A stretch of 64,000 nt of DNA. Origin: Pseudofabraea citricarpa. Taxonomy: Eukaryota > Ascomycota > Leotiomycetes > Helotiales > Dermateaceae. Within the stretch, counting starts at the first letter, position 1; each line of letters begins with the position of its first letter. The translations under genes and the position numbers were made by a program. Shown here in pieces: positions 11,136-20,683 of the stretch. Location: contig JAPWGK010000035.1 in assembly GCA_029641185.1 (NCBI GenBank), positions 235,888 to 299,887 on the forward strand. The letters are read 5' to 3'. Under the pieces are notes generated by a model. The model did not search any database and was not told the DNA's origin. It saw nothing but the letters and a program-made list of their open reading frames with translations.

Positions 11136-11969
11136 ATGAAGGTCTCTTTAATCTTCTTGATTGCGTACCTGACGGCTGCAATTTTCGCTGGTGGTCTACG
11201 AGGCGCGATGGAACGTGTTTGGCTTTGGTATGCTTTCCGGCTAGAACGTAGCGCCGTATTAAAAAATGCGAATTACAAACGCACTATCGCCCCCGGCCTG
11301 ACAATGGACGCAAAGTTCGATCAGTTCATCCAATATATCAACGGAATTAACTGGTTACCAGTTACCGGTGTGGATAACGACAGACCATATCCCAACATCC
11401 TGCAGACTGCAAAAACGGTGTATGCCTACAGAAAGTACAATGGCCCAGGCAAGCCCTCCAGCCGCCTTTACACCGACTTTCCGCCCAACCAATTTGAAAA
11501 GGTCGTCGCAGGGACGAAAGCCTATATCGCCATGCTCAATGGAATAGGCGATGCTATGAAGGAGGCAAAGCAAGTAGTGGGGAGCGAATCAAAGGACTAC
11601 AAGTTTGCCGTGGACGCAGCGAAAGATGTGTTGCATCATAGACGTGCTGATCACTATAGAGTGATGAATGAGTGGCTGGAAAAGGCAGGCTTTGATACGT
11701 CTTCGAAAGAGCTTGTGTTTTGGACTCTCAAGTACTCCGATGGCAATTACAATTTTCTCGACATGGTAGATACAAGGGCAATGTATCCCGTGAAAGATGG
11801 CCTCCCTGTCTCAAATAAAATTATGCAAGACCGCCTAGATGAGTTCGAGACGGATTGGAGGAACAGCTTAAGTACAAATAGCCACCTGACACCTATCAAT
11901 CAGGTGGCCGGGATTTTAGAACGCTTAGAGGAGAAATGTTATCAGACGCCGTTGAAGAGACTGGCATGA
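11136..11969 (+). CDS. Secreted hypothetical protein, effector-like
   Basis: Intronless, 277 residues. Residues 1-18 form a clear signal peptide (MKVSLIFLIAYLTAAIFA), followed by GGLRGAMERVWLWYAFRLE and a long alpha-helical, moderately basic body without a membrane segment. Only one Cys is seen, near the C-terminus, so it is not a disulfide-rich toxin-like protein. I do not recognise a domain with confidence. The block after the signal peptide (GG-x-R-x-x-x-E-R-x-W-L-x-Y-A) reminds me of lineage-restricted secreted families in plant-associated ascomycetes, but this is memory, not a search. ATG 11136 is chosen because the signal peptide follows at once. A role in host or microbe interaction is conjecture. 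Confidence 0.65.
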   Translation: MKVSLIFLIAYLTAAIFAGGLRGAMERVWLWYAFRLERSAVLKNANYKRTIAPGLTMDAKFDQFIQYINGINWLPVTGVDNDRPYPNILQTAKTVYAYRKYNGPGKPSSRLYTDFPPNQFEKVVAGTKAYIAMLNGIGDAMKEAKQVVGSESKDYKFAVDAAKDVLHHRRADHYRVMNEWLEKAGFDTSSKELVFWTLKYSDGNYNFLDMVDTRAMYPVKDGLPVSNKIMQDRLDEFETDWRNSLSTNSHLTPINQVAGILERLEEKCYQTPLKRLA

Positions 11970-12087
11970 GTGTTTGTAGCGATAGAAGTTGGAGATAATA
12001 TCAGGGGTTGAAGCCACTAAGCAGGGGCTGGTCCGGATCAATTTGTACGAAGTACAGCAGTAGAACTAGCGAGGAGCGAGCGACAGG

Positions 12088-12093
12088 TATAAA
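12088..12093 (+). promoter_or_regulatory. TATA box upstream of the duplicated-domain gene
   Basis: TATAAA about 120 bp before the ATG at 12211, in a setting otherwise poor in AT. Position suits a core promoter with a CT-rich leader (about 12155-12200) before the start. Confidence 0.45.
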
Positions 12094-12210
12094 TGCACTG
12101 TCCGTGCGCTCCCGAATCTCCCAAGACACAAATACACATAATGCAGTACAAGTGCGGTCTCTTCGTCCCTCTCCCTCGTTTACCTCTTTGTCAACCTTTT
12201 CACGTCCAAA

Positions 12211-13878
12211 ATGTCAGCGTCACCCAAGCCTCCTTATCAAGATGACTATTTTAGTCGCAAGAGCTTCAGTCGCAAGGATTGTTTGACTGCCCTCCATGGC
12301 GAAATGGTGCCACATACACTATGCTGGCCAGTAACACGAGTCTGCACCATCCGTGGTATCCGACACAAAGATGGCTTTGGCGAAGAGTTGCGTGGTCTGC
12401 CAGAATACCCAGAGTTTACTCGTGCCTTAAACGCCCGTAGCATTATGAGTAACAAGATCCCGACGATGAAGGAGTCATATCATTTCCCATACTGTATTTG
12501 GTATCCAGACCTTGCTGAAGAATCAACATACCGAGAGCTAGGTCGCCGATACCCACAGCTGCGTTACAATGTAGGACGCGCGTGTGCTGTAGCTGGCTAT
12601 GTTGATTTATACCGCGAACTTGATCTTCTTCCCGATGTCTCGATCGCCGAGGAAGCGCGCGACAACCAAGCTAATGGGAAATCTCGCGCCATATTCGACG
12701 ATATCATGGCTAGTCCTATCAAGTTTTCCGTGATGGATGATTACACGCGTTCTGTGGCAGTAGATCGTCCTCGAGCCGGTGCTTGCTTAAATGCAGACAC
12801 AGCTGTGCGCTCGATTCTCGAGACAAAACATGGATTTTGTTCTCCTGTCTGCGAGTTTCAGCTGCTGGGCGAATATCAGCCGCTTGATTCTCCGAAGAAA
12901 TATTTCAACATTACCGAAGACTGGGGTGTCGGCGATAGAGAGCCTTGGGAGACTTCTGATGTCTCTTCTGCAAATTCATCTTTGGAGGATCTTGTAGTAC
13001 CTTTGCTCTATTCGCCCTTACCAATTGATCTACCCAACATCAACAAGGACCTCCTGATTCTGCGTGCTGCCTACTCAGGCAATATCGATAGATATTCCCG
13101 CCTCCAGCGCCCAATTATGGTTGAAGGAGAAGTTGCTTGCATTCTCCGGGGTATTTACCATGAGACGATGTTCGCAAAATGGTGGTCACTCCAACCAGAG
13201 TCTTCTGCCAAAGGGTGGTATAAACATCTTCGGCGTGCGATCAACGCGAGATTTATCATGAACAATGATCTCTCAAGAATTACAGACGAGACACCAGAGG
13301 ATGAGCTACCTTATGTGATTTATTATCCATCATTTGCACATCCTGCAACTTATGAGGAACTCTTGCGGCGAAAACCCTCTATGTTGCTACAGGTTGCACG
13401 CGCATACATTGTGACCAATGATGAACGTCGTTACCGGCGCTTAAACGTTCCATCGGACGATTATCTTTTCGAAGAAGCGTACTTAAGCCTGAATCCTTAT
13501 TTCAAGAACGACCTGCGACTTAAAGGAGCCGACTTTTCTGACGGGCGTGACCTGAGTCGATGGAAAATGACAACTTTGCCAAGCTTACAGAGCGTACGTG
13601 CAACAGCAGTCTGGAAAACATTAACAGGGAGAGAAAATCCTGTTGATACAGAGCAGGGGGATGAGTCTATCTGGGAAGGATTACAGGCTGATTTTGGTTC
13701 GGTTGAGCTTTTCGTTTCAGTTCCTGACTCTATCAAGCAGTTGGCGAGTGAGTATAGCTATGTAGATCTCGAAAAACTGTACCGAGACGCGTGTTATCCA
13801 GACGGAGAAGATTTGGAGGTGGAGGTTGAAGAGACCGACATCTTTTCTGGCCGCTCTACTTCCCCCCAGCCTGACTGA
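12211..13878 (+). CDS. Hypothetical protein with an internally duplicated domain
   Basis: Intronless, 555 residues, no signal peptide or membrane segment. Residues about 39-150 and 300-405 are two diverged copies of one unit. Both read C-x-I/L-RGI-x-H, then an R-A-x-NAR-x-IM-x-N block (ALNARSIMSNK and AINARFIMNND), then a proline-bearing Y-x-I-x-YP block (PYCIWYPDLA and PYVIYYPSFA), TY-x-EL-x-RR-x-P (TYRELGRRYP and TYEELLRRKP) and a closing R-A-x-x-V block with Y-R. The linker (about 195-290) and acidic C-terminus (about 480-555) are unique. I know no function for this unit; it looks like a fungus-specific intracellular protein. It sits in a stretch of lineage-type genes. The start follows a CT-rich leader and is the first ATG of the frame. 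Confidence 0.75.
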   Translation: MSASPKPPYQDDYFSRKSFSRKDCLTALHGEMVPHTLCWPVTRVCTIRGIRHKDGFGEELRGLPEYPEFTRALNARSIMSNKIPTMKESYHFPYCIWYPDLAEESTYRELGRRYPQLRYNVGRACAVAGYVDLYRELDLLPDVSIAEEARDNQANGKSRAIFDDIMASPIKFSVMDDYTRSVAVDRPRAGACLNADTAVRSILETKHGFCSPVCEFQLLGEYQPLDSPKKYFNITEDWGVGDREPWETSDVSSANSSLEDLVVPLLYSPLPIDLPNINKDLLILRAAYSGNIDRYSRLQRPIMVEGEVACILRGIYHETMFAKWWSLQPESSAKGWYKHLRRAINARFIMNNDLSRITDETPEDELPYVIYYPSFAHPATYEELLRRKPSMLLQVARAYIVTNDERRYRRLNVPSDDYLFEEAYLSLNPYFKNDLRLKGADFSDGRDLSRWKMTTLPSLQSVRATAVWKTLTGRENPVDTEQGDESIWEGLQADFGSVELFVSVPDSIKQLASEYSYVDLEKLYRDACYPDGEDLEVEVEETDIFSGRSTSPQPD

Positions 13879-15021
13879 AGGACATGCGACTCGAACCAAA
13901 GCTTGTATCATATATATCAGGAAGCTTCTTTAAAGATAGGCTAAAACTCGGATTGAGTGCCGATGTAAGCAAGTCACAAGATCCATGTCGAAGCTACACT
14001 GAATATCCAAGGAGAGTATAGTAGAAATGCGACAGAGCGCGAGAAATCTTGGTAGAAGATCTTTCTACCACAGACGAATTGAAAGTAACCACTTAGGTCT
14101 CTAGCTACCAGCGGCAAGGTGAAAAAAGGCGTGGGGAATGATGTCAATCCATGACACTTAGCCCGGAAATCTCTCATCGACTCAAGAGCCATCATCAAAA
14201 TCGAAACAAAAACCCTCTTCGTGAATGTCCCGCTCCTCATTCAGCTGCCGAGTCGCTGATCCCCAAAGGAGATAAGCATAATGGCATTCTCCACGTAGGC
14301 TAACCCAACCCATCGATGCGGGGTGGGCATAAACTTATCCAAACTTTGTGCCACTCATCTGCCATGCCATGCCATGGTTCACGATGTGACTGAGAAAGAT
14401 TGGACCAAGGAGAGCGGGGACGGGGACAGGGCAGCAAGTCGGCGCCACAGGCTCGGCAGTGGCTCGAAGGTGGCTGCGCGTAGTATTTAAATCCGAAGAC
14501 TTACATGTGCCAAGAAGGTATTGACGATTGGCCGCTCGCTAAACTTACTATGATTTGGCTGATCGAGAAAAGATAGTATAATGAGCTTCCCTTGAATACC
14601 CAATATCAAGGAGGTTCCAATAAAGAACCAAATACAAGCATTTGTAATTTGATCAACATCGACAAGAATCACAGGGAATGCAATTCTATTGCCAAATTTT
14701 CTGCCCAAGGTTCATCAAGCCCACTAGATTTCCCGCAACATCTACTCCGTGCATATTCAGTATTCAGCTCGCCTCGCTAAGAAAAGCCATCAACACCTTG
14801 ATTCGACTAATGATCAGCCTTGAATTCTGCCATCAAGCCGTGACTTAGTCCTTGGCAGAATTTGATCTATGAGAGCACCTCTTTTACTGCACTATAAGTT
14901 CAAGAGGAATTCCCGCCTGCTAACACCAGCAATAAAAAAAAGTCAACTTGACATCTCGTTGCTACCTCCTTGGCCCACATCCAACTCACAAATCCTCAAG
15001 CGTATAGGACCCGCCCTTACC
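13879..15021. other. Intergenic region
   Basis: About 1.1 kb without a convincing gene. It contains a short CATGC tandem near 14363-14377 and G-rich sequence near 14410-14430. An ACTATAAG element at 14890-14897 lies about 130 bp before the chosen start of the beta-helix gene. An in-frame ATG at 14869 would give a longer protein but would bury the signal peptide, so it is treated as leader. Confidence 0.4.
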
Positions 15022-16104
15022 ATGAAATCCGCATTCCTCACCACGATATGCGTAGCATTGGCCAAAATTGCCACAGCTCATCGTGGTGGATTAGTCACTG
15101 TCCGCCCCGGTCAGCTCATTCAAACCGCAATCGACACAGCTCCTTCCGGAGCCCGAATCATTGTTGAAGCCGGTACATATGCCGAACAATTGACAATATC
15201 AAAAGACGGTATATCCTTAATTGGACATAATGCCATTCTCGTCCCCCCAACCACTCCAATTGATCCCTCGAAAGCAAATCTGTGTTCTGGTCTAGCGGGT
15301 CCCGGCACTGAGGCGGGAATCTGTATTCAAGGATCCAACATCGAGCTCGCTGAATGGTCAACCGAGCATCGGAAGGTGCTTCCCGGTGGTACACTGGTTA
15401 AAGACGTGTCGGTTACCGGATTCGAGGTCCGCGGCTTCTCGGGCGAGAATATCGCTGTGGTCGGAGCCAAAGACGCACGAGTATTCAAGAACACTCTCAC
15501 CGATGGCAAAGAATACGGGGCCCTCACAGTCGGATCGAAAAACACCAAAATCTACAAGAACAATGTCGTCTCTTTAGCGACGGTGAAATTTATCGGTATC
15601 TGCATGGACGACTTATCCAGCGTCGAGGTTTCGGATAACCACATCTCGGGCTACAGGATCGGACTCTGCGTACAGACATCAGGCGCAGACGTGCATGACA
15701 ACGAAGTAACAAATAGCTGCGTGGGCGCCTTCGTCGATCCAGGTATCAATGGTGCCAAGCTCCAACACAATCACATCGGTCCTGCAAATCCTGCGTGCGC
15801 GCTCGATGAAAGTGGCTCCTTTGGCGTCTACGGAATCATCATCGCTGGTGCTACCAATACCGAATTGCGACATAACCATATTGACGGACAGACTGATAAC
15901 GGTCGTGAAGACAGGCTTGCGGCCGGAATTGCTGTCTTTGATTTTACCTTCGTCGACCCCCCTGTGATCGCCTCGGGGAATATTGTCAAGCATAATACAC
16001 TTAGTAATAATGATTTGGATTTGCTGGTGTTCACCGAGGGGACGGGGAACAAAATTCAGCGGAATAAATGTACAACTCCAGGGGAGCTATGTACTTCTGG
16101 TTGA
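15022..16104 (+). CDS. Secreted right-handed beta-helix protein (pectin-lyase fold, NosD/PbH1 type)
   Basis: 360 residues from ATG 15022, intronless. The start is chosen because MKSAFLTTICVALAKIATA is a good signal peptide; an ATG 153 nt upstream is in frame but gives a poor N-terminus. After the signal comes the entry block of periplasmic-type beta-helix proteins (VRPGQLIQTAIDTAPSGARI, then EAGTYAEQLTISKDGISLIG). Short parallel beta-helix turns follow, with Asn/Asp/His ladders such as VFKNTLTDG, IYKNNVVS, VSDNHISGY, VHDNEVTNS, LQHNHIGP, LRHNHIDG and VKHNTLSNN. This fold serves polysaccharide lyases, epimerases and hydrolases. No catalytic signature of a named family is recognised, so enzymatic activity on a polysaccharide is only inferred. 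The protein should be extracellular. Confidence 0.85.
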   Translation: MKSAFLTTICVALAKIATAHRGGLVTVRPGQLIQTAIDTAPSGARIIVEAGTYAEQLTISKDGISLIGHNAILVPPTTPIDPSKANLCSGLAGPGTEAGICIQGSNIELAEWSTEHRKVLPGGTLVKDVSVTGFEVRGFSGENIAVVGAKDARVFKNTLTDGKEYGALTVGSKNTKIYKNNVVSLATVKFIGICMDDLSSVEVSDNHISGYRIGLCVQTSGADVHDNEVTNSCVGAFVDPGINGAKLQHNHIGPANPACALDESGSFGVYGIIIAGATNTELRHNHIDGQTDNGREDRLAAGIAVFDFTFVDPPVIASGNIVKHNTLSNNDLDLLVFTEGTGNKIQRNKCTTPGELCTSG

Positions 16105-17189
16105 GCTGGTTGGTTTAAGTGGAAGCTACGCGACAGCAAAATTGAGTTGAGCAACCAGCGGAATCATCTTGTCGTTCATGGATTTGCAACGTAATAATAT
16201 TTACATTCTACTTGTATTGCTCATGTAACAATAATTAATTAAAGATTCTTTTGCCTCCAGAATATCTGGTCTCAAAGCAACTCAAAACAGTAGTTGGGTA
16301 GGAGGGGGAGTCTCAAAGGCCAGGACGCGTCCAAAGACGTGTTATAGGCCGCATTTTAGGCAATGGCCAAAGGAGTAAAACGGCAAAGAAAAGAAAGAGA
16401 GATTGTCCTGGAATGTGGTAGAGACCCAGGCCAGGGAACAGACGTGCCGGAGAAAAGTATTGTTCATGCTACTTTCTATCCGGCGGCGACCTGATGAAAA
16501 TGGCAACGCAGGAAAGAATAAATCAAGATAAAAGCATAGAAGCATGTCGTTGGTAATATCAGGTGATTATATCACTGAAATATTATATAATGGGAATGAG
16601 TAAACCCCTTGCCTCTCTGTACGTAGCTACAAACATAAATCATATGACTGGTACGGGCGAACCCCGCGTACATAGCCAGGAACCTCCTAACCACCATATA
16701 TTATATGTCTGCAATGGGCGAGTTCTTTGACTCCCTATACGTAGCCACGAATCTCACGGTTCCCACAATATTACCTAGGAGCCCAACTCGTATGAATCAG
16801 TCAGTCCGCGATTCTATACATGGCGCTCCAGGTAATGATGTCTCGATCACCACGCACTGCAAGGCAATACTAGTGTATCAACAGCCTATTAAACCCAGAT
16901 TACTAGTGTTAAGTTGAAATAGTAGAGACTTAATTAATATAGTAGGAAATTACATTTAAAGCAGGCATTTATATTGCTAAATAACCAAACCCATTGCTTG
17001 TTTAATATTCACGTTATAAAATAGGCATGGTTTGGATATTTATTTTGGAGAAAGGATGTGTTGCTGGATAATAAATTGACTTGCTAGGTCTAATACGACT
17101 ACCTATTTCATACTACATACAACTATAGATATATGCCATGATACCTCTATCAAGCCCCCTCAGATAGCCACGATGAGGAATACCTTTGA
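16105..17189. other. AT-leaning intergenic region
   Basis: No gene recognised. Sequence becomes AT-rich from about 16550 to 17150. Two short blocks resemble each other: 16617-16690 and 16730-16800 both contain TGTACGTAGC/ATACGTAGCC followed by ACAAAC/ACGAAT, which hints at an old degenerate duplication. The evidence is weak. Confidence 0.3.
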
Positions 17190-17756
17190 CTAACAAAGTG
17201 GACACTTGCTTGAGATAGTAATCCCTTTGACAATGTGCTTTGGAGCAGGGGATTTACAGAACACTATGTTCCCACTCGGGCTTTTTGTGCTGCCGCATTT
17301 ATGTGTATATTCCTTGAATACGTGCGCGCATACGTTGGAATAGTAAATGTACACACCACAGGTACAACTGCCCGGATTCGACTGATCGTTCACGCACCGA
17401 TTCCGGTGATCGCTTTCAATCTCATGGGGCTCAATGGTGGACACCGGATCTGACTGATCATCTACGCACTGATTTCCGTCATCGCTATCAATCTCGTAGG
17501 GCTGAATGGTGGACACCGGATTCGACTCATCATCCACGCACCGATTTTCCTGATCGCCGTCGATCTCGTGGGGCTGAATGGTGGACATCCTTAAATGATA
17601 ACGGCAAGTAGTAAGGTGGTAGTAGTAGTAGTATGTTGAACTTGTCGAAGATGAAGTATTCGGAGAGATGCAGTGGCAGTGACCAGATAGTTGATCGAGA
17701 GGACTATTAGCGAAAGGAGAAGTATCGAGGTGCTTTAGTATTATTTTGATAGACAT
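17190..17756 (-). CDS. Small fungal protein with three 24-residue tandem repeats and Cys-rich C-terminus
   Basis: The frame gives 188 residues from 17756 or 132 from an internal ATG at 17588. The shorter form starts exactly at the first repeat. Repeats read STIQPHEIDGDQENRCVDDE, STIQPYEIDSDDGNQCVDDQ and STIEPHEIESDHRNRCVNDQ, each ending S-(N/D)-P-(V/G). The C-terminal 60 residues hold CTCGVYIYYSNVCAHVF, HKCGS, VFCKSPAP and a final KCPLC. This Cys/His pattern (C-x-C, C-x-H, H-x-C, F-C, C-P-x-C) recalls a small-protein family common in Leotiomycetes and Sordariomycetes with no known function, and may bind zinc; that is inferred. The upstream part of the longer form includes five Tyr codons from a GTA microsatellite, which makes the shorter start more likely. 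Confidence 0.55.
   Translation of the reverse strand: MSIKIILKHLDTSPFANSPLDQLSGHCHCISPNTSSSTSSTYYYYYHLTTCRYHLRMSTIQPHEIDGDQENRCVDDESNPVSTIQPYEIDSDDGNQCVDDQSDPVSTIEPHEIESDHRNRCVNDQSNPGSCTCGVYIYYSNVCAHVFKEYTHKCGSTKSPSGNIVFCKSPAPKHIVKGITISSKCPLC
17391..17590 (-). repeat. Three tandem copies of a 72-bp coding repeat
   Basis: The phrase GAATGGTGGACA(C/T)C recurs near 17432, 17504 and 17576 on the plus strand, a 72-bp period that keeps the reading frame. Copies differ mainly at third positions and at a few residues, so they are not very recent. Confidence 0.85.
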
Positions 17757-18087
17757 TATTTTTTTCTAGAAGTTTCTTTGGCGGGAAAACGCTCTTGCTT
17801 GCTTAACCTGTAACAAAGAACCGCGCCACATCAACTCCTTGTGATTCATTCACCTTGGCTACCTACCTTTGTGATCCTGTTACAAGATATAAGGAGTGAA
17901 TACAAAGGCGTTAAATGAATGGGCTTGTTTTTGAATATTGTCTTAAGCATTTAGTTTATTCTTAAGACTCATTCTTCAGGTCGTCATTCCTAATATATAT
18001 ATATGTTTCCGTATGACCCGTAATTTTTCAACCTGAATCCTCACGCATTCCCAACACATAGATTTCTACCAGCGTTAGATTTGAGTC
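17757..18087. promoter_or_regulatory. Divergent promoter region
   Basis: 331 bp between the 24-residue-repeat gene (minus) and the kinase-like gene (plus). A TATATATATA run at about 17994-18003 lies near 90 bp before the plus-strand ATG and may be its TATA element. Confidence 0.45.
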
Positions 18088-19413
18088 ATGATTGATCCGG
18101 AAGGCAGGTTTTTTGTCTTAGGCCAATTCATGTTCGGAAAGAAACACAAGAGCCATATCTTAGACTGGGACCAGCGTCGGTGGTACGAACTCAACGCGCC
18201 AGATAGTTATATCCTAAACAACGGCCTAGATGACGTCATAAATGACGCCCTATCGGAAGAGATAAGAAATACCGATATTGAAACTCTGCAGAGGCATATC
18301 AACCAGCTTGCCTCATCTGTTCTTTCTATCACTGTGGATGACCATGGCCGTTTGATTGCCGTCTCGTCTGACCCCGATGAAGATCCGACGTTATGCATTC
18401 ACTATCCACGATTCTCGAAGGCCCCTTCTCTACATGAATGTTCTACAATTTCACTCTCTAAGTTGACGGAACTTAACCGACTTGGACCTGGAGTGGATCT
18501 AATGAACTGCAAAGAGGACACTGGGCAGCTTCTCAAAGTCGCGTTCAAGTATAGCCTATTAGAATCCATTAGAGATCAGAACTGGGACGAGATACACATC
18601 CTCAAATCTATTCCACCTCATCCTAACATCATTCCTTTATGTAGTATTGTTTTAGAAGACAAAGAGGACCGGATTGTTGGATTTACAACTAAATTCGTTC
18701 CTGGGGGAAGTCTTCTCAACAACAAGGACCGACCTTTTCGACTAAAGTGGCTACAGCAGCTTACCAAGGTAGTAGATTATCTCAATCTAGAACTTGGAAT
18801 TATGCACCAAGATATCGCTCTCCAGAATATTTTGGTTGATCAAGACACAAACCAGCTTCAGCTGTTTGACTTTGGCCACTCAGGTCGAATTGTTCAAGGT
18901 GATGAAAATAACCTCCACCCAGGACGTATGCCTACCTGGGACGATATCACTGGAGTTATTTATACTTTATACGAGATAATCACACTCGATAATAAATTTA
19001 GAATATCGGCAATGAATCCACAAAATGTCGAGACTGTCCAGGAACTCGCTGAATGGCCAGTCAAGGGCAAACTGGATTGTGATGCAAGGCTACTCCGAGA
19101 TCATCTGAACGAATGGGTTCGAAAGCGCAGAGAGCCGCGAGCTGTTGGGGAGAATTACCAAAGCCAAAAGATCGCTGATTGGCCGCTTCCACCGCAACCG
19201 ACACCCTACCTAACAGACTATTATGACAACCCCGACAAGGATTACTATACACAGTGTGCTGCGCAAAGTAGGCAAAGTGCTATAAAAGCGAAGCGACATG
19301 TCATGCAATGGGAAAGGCCTCCATATTCCCAAGCCTATCCAGAGCGATGCACTGAGGCAGAAACCTCTTCTTCCGCAAAAGAAACTGGCAAGGGCCCGCA
19401 GCAGGATCTTTAG
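18088..19413 (+). CDS. Protein kinase-like protein
   Basis: Intronless, 441 residues. A unique N-terminal region (1-130) precedes a divergent kinase fold. The VAxK-type lysine is K154 in LLKVAFKYS. The segment HPNIIPLCSIV matches the beta4 region. The catalytic loop is MHQDIALQNILV with HQD at 240-242 in place of HRD and the Asn kept. The metal-binding DFG is D261-G263 in LFDFGHSGR. The glycine-rich loop is weak and no canonical APE is seen, while WDDITGVIYTLYEIIT matches the alphaF region. These traits resemble the expanded kinase-like families of Leotiomycetes and other filamentous fungi. The Lys, Asp, Asn and DFG are intact, so activity is possible. The C-terminus (about 350-441) is polar and Gln/Pro-rich. 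The substrate is unknown. Confidence 0.75.
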   Translation: MIDPEGRFFVLGQFMFGKKHKSHILDWDQRRWYELNAPDSYILNNGLDDVINDALSEEIRNTDIETLQRHINQLASSVLSITVDDHGRLIAVSSDPDEDPTLCIHYPRFSKAPSLHECSTISLSKLTELNRLGPGVDLMNCKEDTGQLLKVAFKYSLLESIRDQNWDEIHILKSIPPHPNIIPLCSIVLEDKEDRIVGFTTKFVPGGSLLNNKDRPFRLKWLQQLTKVVDYLNLELGIMHQDIALQNILVDQDTNQLQLFDFGHSGRIVQGDENNLHPGRMPTWDDITGVIYTLYEIITLDNKFRISAMNPQNVETVQELAEWPVKGKLDCDARLLRDHLNEWVRKRREPRAVGENYQSQKIADWPLPPQPTPYLTDYYDNPDKDYYTQCAAQSRQSAIKAKRHVMQWERPPYSQAYPERCTEAETSSSAKETGKGPQQDL

Positions 19414-19874
19414 CCTTCCAGATCCAATAAGGAATCTCGCAGTACCACTAAATCTATCGCCTAAAACCTAACCGAGAAGGGGGTGAAGATTTCTTCAGAG
19501 GAAATATAAGGTAAAAGCTAACAAGCAAGTATGGATTGAGGTGGCTATTTGAGTTGTATGAAGATAGGTACAGAGTCGTTTCTCTTTTTCTTTTTCTTTG
19601 TCTTTTGGCATACTAGGTAATTAGCAATTCGTAATAGATTGATTATTTGAATTGATTGTCTTGGTAAATACCCGAAATTGTGCATGCGTCTGTTCATTCT
19701 TTCTAAATTTACATTCTCTTACAGCTGCAGATTGACATCAAAAGAATGTCACGAATTCAATGATGAAATTGCCCTTTGAGAGACCTGTGTTGCCCCGAGA
19801 GTTGTTAAAACTCTAATATGCTTTCGCGCAGATTTACCAGCAGCCGGGGGGAGGGGGGGGGGGGGGGTTACTCC
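19414..19874. other. Intergenic region with G-homopolymer
   Basis: No gene seen. Pyrimidine tracts lie near 19580-19610. At 19846-19867 there is a run of six G, one A and fifteen G, directly before the 5S rRNA promoter. Confidence 0.5.
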
Positions 19875-19880
19875 TATAAA
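19875..19880 (+). promoter_or_regulatory. TATA element of the 5S rRNA gene
   Basis: TATAAA begins 30 bp upstream of the mature 5S 5' end at 19905. A TATA box near -29 is known to be needed for dispersed 5S genes in filamentous fungi such as Neurospora and in fission yeast, so the spacing supports a working gene. Confidence 0.75.
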
Positions 19881-19904
19881 TTTCAAAGTAACACTGTAAT
19901 TTCC

Positions 19905-20023
19905 ACATACGACCACAGACTGAGGAGAACTGGGCATCCCGTCCGCTCTGCCATACATAAGCCTCAGATCGGTAGATTAGTAGTTGGGTGGGTGACCACC
20001 AGCGAATACCTACTGTTGTATGT
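19905..20023 (+). rRNA. 5S ribosomal RNA, dispersed single copy
   Basis: 119 nt. The ends pair perfectly (ACATAC at 19905-19910 with GTATGT at 20018-20023). The conserved fungal 5S blocks CATCCCGTCCGCTCTGCC and GTTGGGTGGGTGACCACC are present, the latter being the internal control region. Helix II pairs CTGAGG with CCTCAG. Compared with the Neurospora 5S as I recall it, several stem positions differ on both sides in a compensating way (for instance GGCA with TGCC in helix III), arguing for function rather than a pseudogene. A T-run (TTTTT) at the 3' end is the Pol III terminator. Confidence 0.93.
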
Positions 20024-20028
20024 TTTTG
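20023..20028 (+). terminator. Pol III T-run terminator of the 5S gene
   Basis: Thymines begin at the last base of the 5S stem (TGTTTTTG), the usual RNA polymerase III stop. Confidence 0.7.
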
Positions 20029-20683
20029 TTTCTCATATCTTTTGTCTTCTGGTTCCTCAAGTACGAATTCTTAAATATGTTTGTGAATTACACTTCTTTA
20101 ATTACTATGAAACTTGCGACCCCTTGAGAACAAGTGCTTAATTAACCACTTATCAACTTCCAAGGTTACTAACTACTTGGGACGCACTTGCCAACGGTGA
20201 AGTCGGCTCGCCTATTCGGCGGTGGAGCATCTTCAGATTAAGACCCACTACCAACCGAGGTATCAGCTGCATTTTGTTTTCAATTTTGAAGCCAAGTTAA
20301 CCGTCTTACTTTCGTTGAGAAATTTCGTGCACTGTTACCAATCCTACCTATGATATAACTGACTCGGAAGCACCGGAGATGGACTTGATATAACCGTAGC
20401 GACGCGCAGCGTTTCGCGTAGCAATTTACACCCGCACACAGTCTCTTATCACTGCCTTCCTCCATGTTCATTTCCCAACAGTTCTGCAAATAAATTTGAT
20501 AACATTGTGTGAATGTCCTCTCAATACAAATGCATAGGATTTGAGCAGAATCTTTATATGATTTAGATACCAACTCTACGTGTTCGCTTCGATTCCTTGC
20601 TTTCATAGGCTTTACGCAATTGACTCTAGATCACTTACCGACGGGGTGAACGTTCACGCGACAAACAAAATCCGAAGTGCCTC
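20029..20683. other. Intergenic region
   Basis: No gene recognised; the minus-strand frame of about 108 residues here has no recognisable domain. The right end should contain the promoter of the PaxU-like gene. Confidence 0.35.

Noticed and set aside
13880..13905. tRNA-like B box on the minus strand (GGTTCGAGTCG)
   Set aside because: The flanking bases do not pair as a T-stem and no A box or acceptor stem is found.
17391..17590. CRISPR-like repeat array
   Set aside because: The repeats are contiguous, coding and in frame, with no spacers, and the genome is eukaryotic.
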